Below, one piece after another: positions 5,680-8,027 of a stretch of 8,027 nucleotides of DNA. Each line of letters starts with the position of its first letter. Position 1 is the stretch's first letter. A program made the translations under genes and the position numbers. The notes beneath the pieces were generated by a model. It was given only the letters and a program-made list of their open reading frames with translations, did not search any database and was not told the origin of the DNA. Origin of the DNA: Candidatus Aminicenantota bacterium (GTDB lineage: Bacteria > Acidobacteriota > Aminicenantia > Aminicenantales > Aminicenantaceae). The stretch is taken from assembly GCA_030673995.1 (NCBI GenBank), contig DAOUYU010000077.1:1-8027 (forward strand), written 5' to 3'.

Positions 5680-7579
5680 CTACAGAAGATTTTTTGAGAA
5701 TCCTATCTCTTTTCTTACCTGTGTACTTGGAAACAGCTCCGACTTTTGGAGGACAGACCTCAAGACATGCTCCACACTTAATGCACAACTCCTGGTCAAT
5801 CACATGAACCTTTTTTCTCTCACCGCTTATTGCCTTAACCGGGCACTTTTTCAAACACAAAAGGCAGCCCACACACTTTTTCGGCTCAATGTAGTAAACA
5901 ATCAAATCCTTACAGAACAAGGCGGGACAGCTTTTCTCCTTGATGTGGGCTTCGTACTCATCCCTGAAGTAGCGGATGGTTGTAAGAACTGGATTGGGTG
6001 CTGTCTGTCCAAACCCGCAGAGAGAACCTGCCTTTACGGTCCTACTCAGATCTTCTAATTTCTTTATATCCCCCTCTTCTCCATTGCCCTGAGTGATACG
6101 GGTCAAGATGTCTGCCAACTGTCTGGTACCAACACGGCAGGGAACGCACTTGCCGCATGACTCCTCTTGAGTAAAATTCAGAAAATACCGGGCGACATCT
6201 ACCATACATGTATCCTCATCCATGACAATCATGCCGCCGGAGCCCATGATTGATCCGGCTTTTGTCAGAGTGTCATAGTCAACGGGTAAATCAAGCATAT
6301 CTGCCGGAATACACCCTCCAGAAGGGCCTCCAGTTTGAACCGCTTTGAATTTTTTATTATCTTTTATGCCGCCTCCAATATCATAGATAATTTCTTTTAA
6401 AGTAATGCCCAAAGGTACTTCCACCAAACCCGTGTTGTTTATCTTTCCTACCAGTGAGAATATTTTTGTTCCTTTGCTCTTTTTTGTGCCAATCTGAGAA
6501 TACCAATCCGCTCCCTTATTTAATATCAGGGGAACATTGGCCCAGGTCTCAACGTTATTGATGTTGGTGGGCTTCCCCCACAATCCCTCCTGAGCAGGGA
6601 AGGGAGGTCTTTGTCTTGGGAAAGCTCGCCTGCCTTCAATGGAAGCCATCAAAGATGTCTCTTCTCCTGAAACAAAGGCGCCTGCTCCTTGAACGACATG
6701 AATATCAAACTTGAACTCGGAGCCAAGAACAGAATTACCCAGCAAACCAACTTTTTTTGCTTGTTCTACAGCGATGGTTACATGCCTGACAGCAAGGGGA
6801 TATTCCATCCGTACATAGATATATCCTTCCGAAGCACCAATGGCATAGGCTCCGATAATCATACCCTCTATCACACTATGAGGATTACCTTCCAATAGAC
6901 TTCGATCCATGTAGGCTCCGGGATCCCCTTCGTCTGCATTGCATATGATGTATTTCACATCAGAACTGACCCGGCGACAAATTTCCCATTTTTTCCCTGT
7001 AGGAAAGCCCGCTCCTCCTCTTCCTCTTAATCCAGAAGCTTCAACTTCATCTATGACTTCTTTAGAGGTCATATTGAAAAGAACTTTAGCCAAAGCCTGG
7101 TATCCATCCAACACAATGTAATCTTGGATATTTGTAGGATTGATTCTGAAATTTTTCTCGGTGAGAAGCCGCATTTGCTTTTGATAAAAGGGAATTTCCT
7201 TTTGATTGCTGACTTTATGACCAGTCCTTGGCTCATCGTAAATCAAGGATGGAATTATCTTATCCTTAAGAATCGTCTCATCCAGAATCTTCGGAATATC
7301 TTTTGGTTTGAGCTTCTTATAAAAGACTCCTTCAGGATAAATAATAATGTTAGGTTCCAGCTCACAAAACCCGTGACAGCCTGATATCTCAATTCTTATC
7401 GTCTTTTTGAGATTCCTTTTTTCAAGTTCACGGTCCAATGCCTCAATAATCTGAAGGGAGCCGCTTGCTTGACCGCAGGTTCCTGAAGAAACAACAATTA
7501 TTTTCTTAAAGACGAGACGCTGAGAGAGAGATTTTTGTTTCCATTCAATCAACTGTTTTGGATGAATTATTTTTTCCAT
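5663..7579 (-). CDS. nuoF: NuoF/HydB/HndC-like NADH-binding FMN flavoprotein with N-terminal thioredoxin-like and C-terminal 2x[4Fe-4S] domains
   Basis: Site of NAD(H) exchange with FMN in NuoF-family enzymes. Domain order in the 638 residues: thioredoxin-like ferredoxin domain (about 20-100); FMN/NADH core with GRGGAGFPTG at 186-195, CNADEGDPGA at 213-222 and GAGAFVSGEETSL at 298-310; SLBB domain (about 375-460); N3-type [4Fe-4S] ligands C475, C478, C481 and C521; a CPALFC segment at 551-556; and a two-cluster ferredoxin domain (C569, C572, C575, C579; C599, C602, C605, C609). Complex I NuoF (about 430-450 residues) lacks both end domains. This layout is that of soluble HydB/HndC-type subunits, many of which take part in electron bifurcation. 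The N-terminal domain shows only three of the expected four cysteines (C35, C68, C72). The ATG start lies 6 bases after the nuoE stop; the nearest good ribosome site (GAGGA, 7596-7600) is rather far away, so reinitiation is likely. The end overlaps the next gene by 4 bases. Confidence 0.93.
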   Translation of the reverse strand: MEKIIHPKQLIEWKQKSLSQRLVFKKIIVVSSGTCGQASGSLQIIEALDRELEKRNLKKTIRIEISGCHGFCELEPNIIIYPEGVFYKKLKPKDIPKILDETILKDKIIPSLIYDEPRTGHKVSNQKEIPFYQKQMRLLTEKNFRINPTNIQDYIVLDGYQALAKVLFNMTSKEVIDEVEASGLRGRGGAGFPTGKKWEICRRVSSDVKYIICNADEGDPGAYMDRSLLEGNPHSVIEGMIIGAYAIGASEGYIYVRMEYPLAVRHVTIAVEQAKKVGLLGNSVLGSEFKFDIHVVQGAGAFVSGEETSLMASIEGRRAFPRQRPPFPAQEGLWGKPTNINNVETWANVPLILNKGADWYSQIGTKKSKGTKIFSLVGKINNTGLVEVPLGITLKEIIYDIGGGIKDNKKFKAVQTGGPSGGCIPADMLDLPVDYDTLTKAGSIMGSGGMIVMDEDTCMVDVARYFLNFTQEESCGKCVPCRVGTRQLADILTRITQGNGEEGDIKKLEDLSRTVKAGSLCGFGQTAPNPVLTTIRYFRDEYEAHIKEKSCPALFCKDLIVYYIEPKKCVGCLLCLKKCPVKAISGERKKVHVIDQELCIKCGACLEVCPPKVGAVSKYTGKKRDRILKKSSVERAEK

Positions 7580-7600
7580 AATAATCTAATCGGATTCCTC
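7577..7600 (-). promoter_or_regulatory. nuoE-nuoF junction: in-frame amber stop and start two codons apart
   Basis: Read on the minus strand, the nuoE stop TAG (7586-7588) is followed by ATT ATT and then the nuoF ATG (7577-7579), all in one reading frame. A GAGGA element at 7596-7600 is the only Shine-Dalgarno-like sequence, about 16 bases from the ATG, longer than the usual spacing. Termination followed by reinitiation is the simplest reading. A small amount of readthrough would join NuoE and NuoF. Confidence 0.5.
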
Positions 7601-8027
7601 ACAGTCCTTGAGAATAGTATCGATTTTCTTTATAGTCACGTGGGAATAATATTTCCCATTGACCATAACAACAGGGCCTATGGCACAGCAACCAAGGCAG
7701 TTTACTGTTTCTAGAGAAAACTTTTTGTCAGGGGTTGTTTGACCAGCTTTCATATTAAGCTTGCGCTCCAACTCATCCACAATCTGAGGTCCTCCTCTTA
7801 CATGACAAGCAGTTCCCAAGCAAACGGTAATCTGGTATTTGCCTTTTGGCTCAAGGGCAAAAGCCTTGTAAAATGTGAGAACTCCAAAGATTTCACTTTC
7901 AGAAATTTTTAGATGACAGGCTATATCAGAAATTACCCGGGGTGGAATAAAACCGTATTTTTCCTGTGCTTTATGAAGAATATGTATAAGCTCTTTCTGT
8001 TTCTTATCGAATTCGCTAAGAATCTTT
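7586..8027 (-). CDS. nuoE: NuoE/HndA/HydC-like thioredoxin-fold [2Fe-2S] subunit, 5'-partial
   Basis: Small electron-transfer subunit that partners the NuoF-type NADH/FMN subunit in complex I and in soluble bifurcating hydrogenases or formate dehydrogenases. The frame stays open to the right edge, giving 146 visible codons. NuoE proteins are usually about 155-170 residues, so roughly 10-20 are missing. The visible part begins with the helical NuoE N-terminal region (QEKYGFIPP, then an SEIFGVLTFYKAF segment) and continues into the thioredoxin-like domain. Cluster ligands are all present: C69 and C74 in the C-x4-C motif (VCLGTACHVRGG), then C110 and C114 in CLGCC. A TTG at 7819 could be mistaken for a start, but it lies inside the conserved motif and is not one. 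The stop is TAG, 6 bases before nuoF and in the same frame. The family call is secure; assignment to a specific complex rests on the neighbours. Confidence 0.93.
   Translation of the reverse strand, partial: KILSEFDKKQKELIHILHKAQEKYGFIPPRVISDIACHLKISESEIFGVLTFYKAFALEPKGKYQITVCLGTACHVRGGPQIVDELERKLNMKAGQTTPDKKFSLETVNCLGCCAIGPVVMVNGKYYSHVTIKKIDTILKDCEESD

Noticed and set aside
7586..7819. TTG at 7819 as the start of a 77-residue protein
   Set aside because: It sits inside the conserved VCLGTAC cluster motif, and the frame continues with typical NuoE sequence to the window edge.
3102..8027. Respiratory complex I operon
   Set aside because: No NuoA-D or NuoH-N genes in the window, and the NuoF-like protein has extra N- and C-terminal Fe-S domains typical of soluble enzymes.

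Overview
The window holds one tightly packed block of six genes, all on the minus strand and transcribed from the right edge to the left edge. In transcription order they are a NuoE-like [2Fe-2S] subunit (5' end outside the window), a NuoF-like NADH/FMN subunit with extra ferredoxin domains, a NuoG-like iron-sulfur/molybdopterin-fold subunit, NfnA (FNR-like flavoprotein with [2Fe-2S]), NfnB (GltD/GltA-like flavoprotein with [4Fe-4S] clusters) and a short ribonuclease HIII. No gap between genes exceeds 26 bases and two junctions overlap (ATGA and TAATG), so this reads as one operon whose promoter lies to the right, outside the window. No RNA gene, mobile element, CRISPR array or non-coding stretch above 300 bases was seen.

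The gene content points to an anaerobic bacterium that balances NADH, NADPH and ferredoxin pools (fermenter, syntroph or acetogen-like life). GC content looks like the mid-40s percent by eye. The lineage cannot be fixed from this sequence. Oxygen-type complex I is not supported: no membrane or quinone-module genes are present, and the NuoF-like subunit has the N- and C-terminal iron-sulfur additions typical of soluble HydABC/Hnd-type electron-bifurcating enzymes.

Working model (inference): NuoE-NuoF form the NADH/FMN entry or exit point. The NuoG-like subunit supplies a long Fe-S wire, but it lacks the Cys/Sec metal ligand of formate dehydrogenases, so its molybdopterin-fold part is probably structural or does something else. 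NfnAB is normally a complete NADH-dependent ferredoxin:NADP+ oxidoreductase by itself. Here it is translationally coupled to the NuoG-like gene, and its NfnA has lost much of the usual NAD(H)-site consensus while keeping its FAD and [2Fe-2S] motifs. This suggests one five-subunit complex in which NuoF replaces the NAD site of NfnA and NfnB keeps the NADPH site. Twelve Fe-S clusters are predicted, with two further doubtful ones.

The last gene, rnhC, has intact catalytic motifs but no N-terminal substrate-binding domain, and a stop codon just upstream of its GTG start rules out a longer form in that frame.
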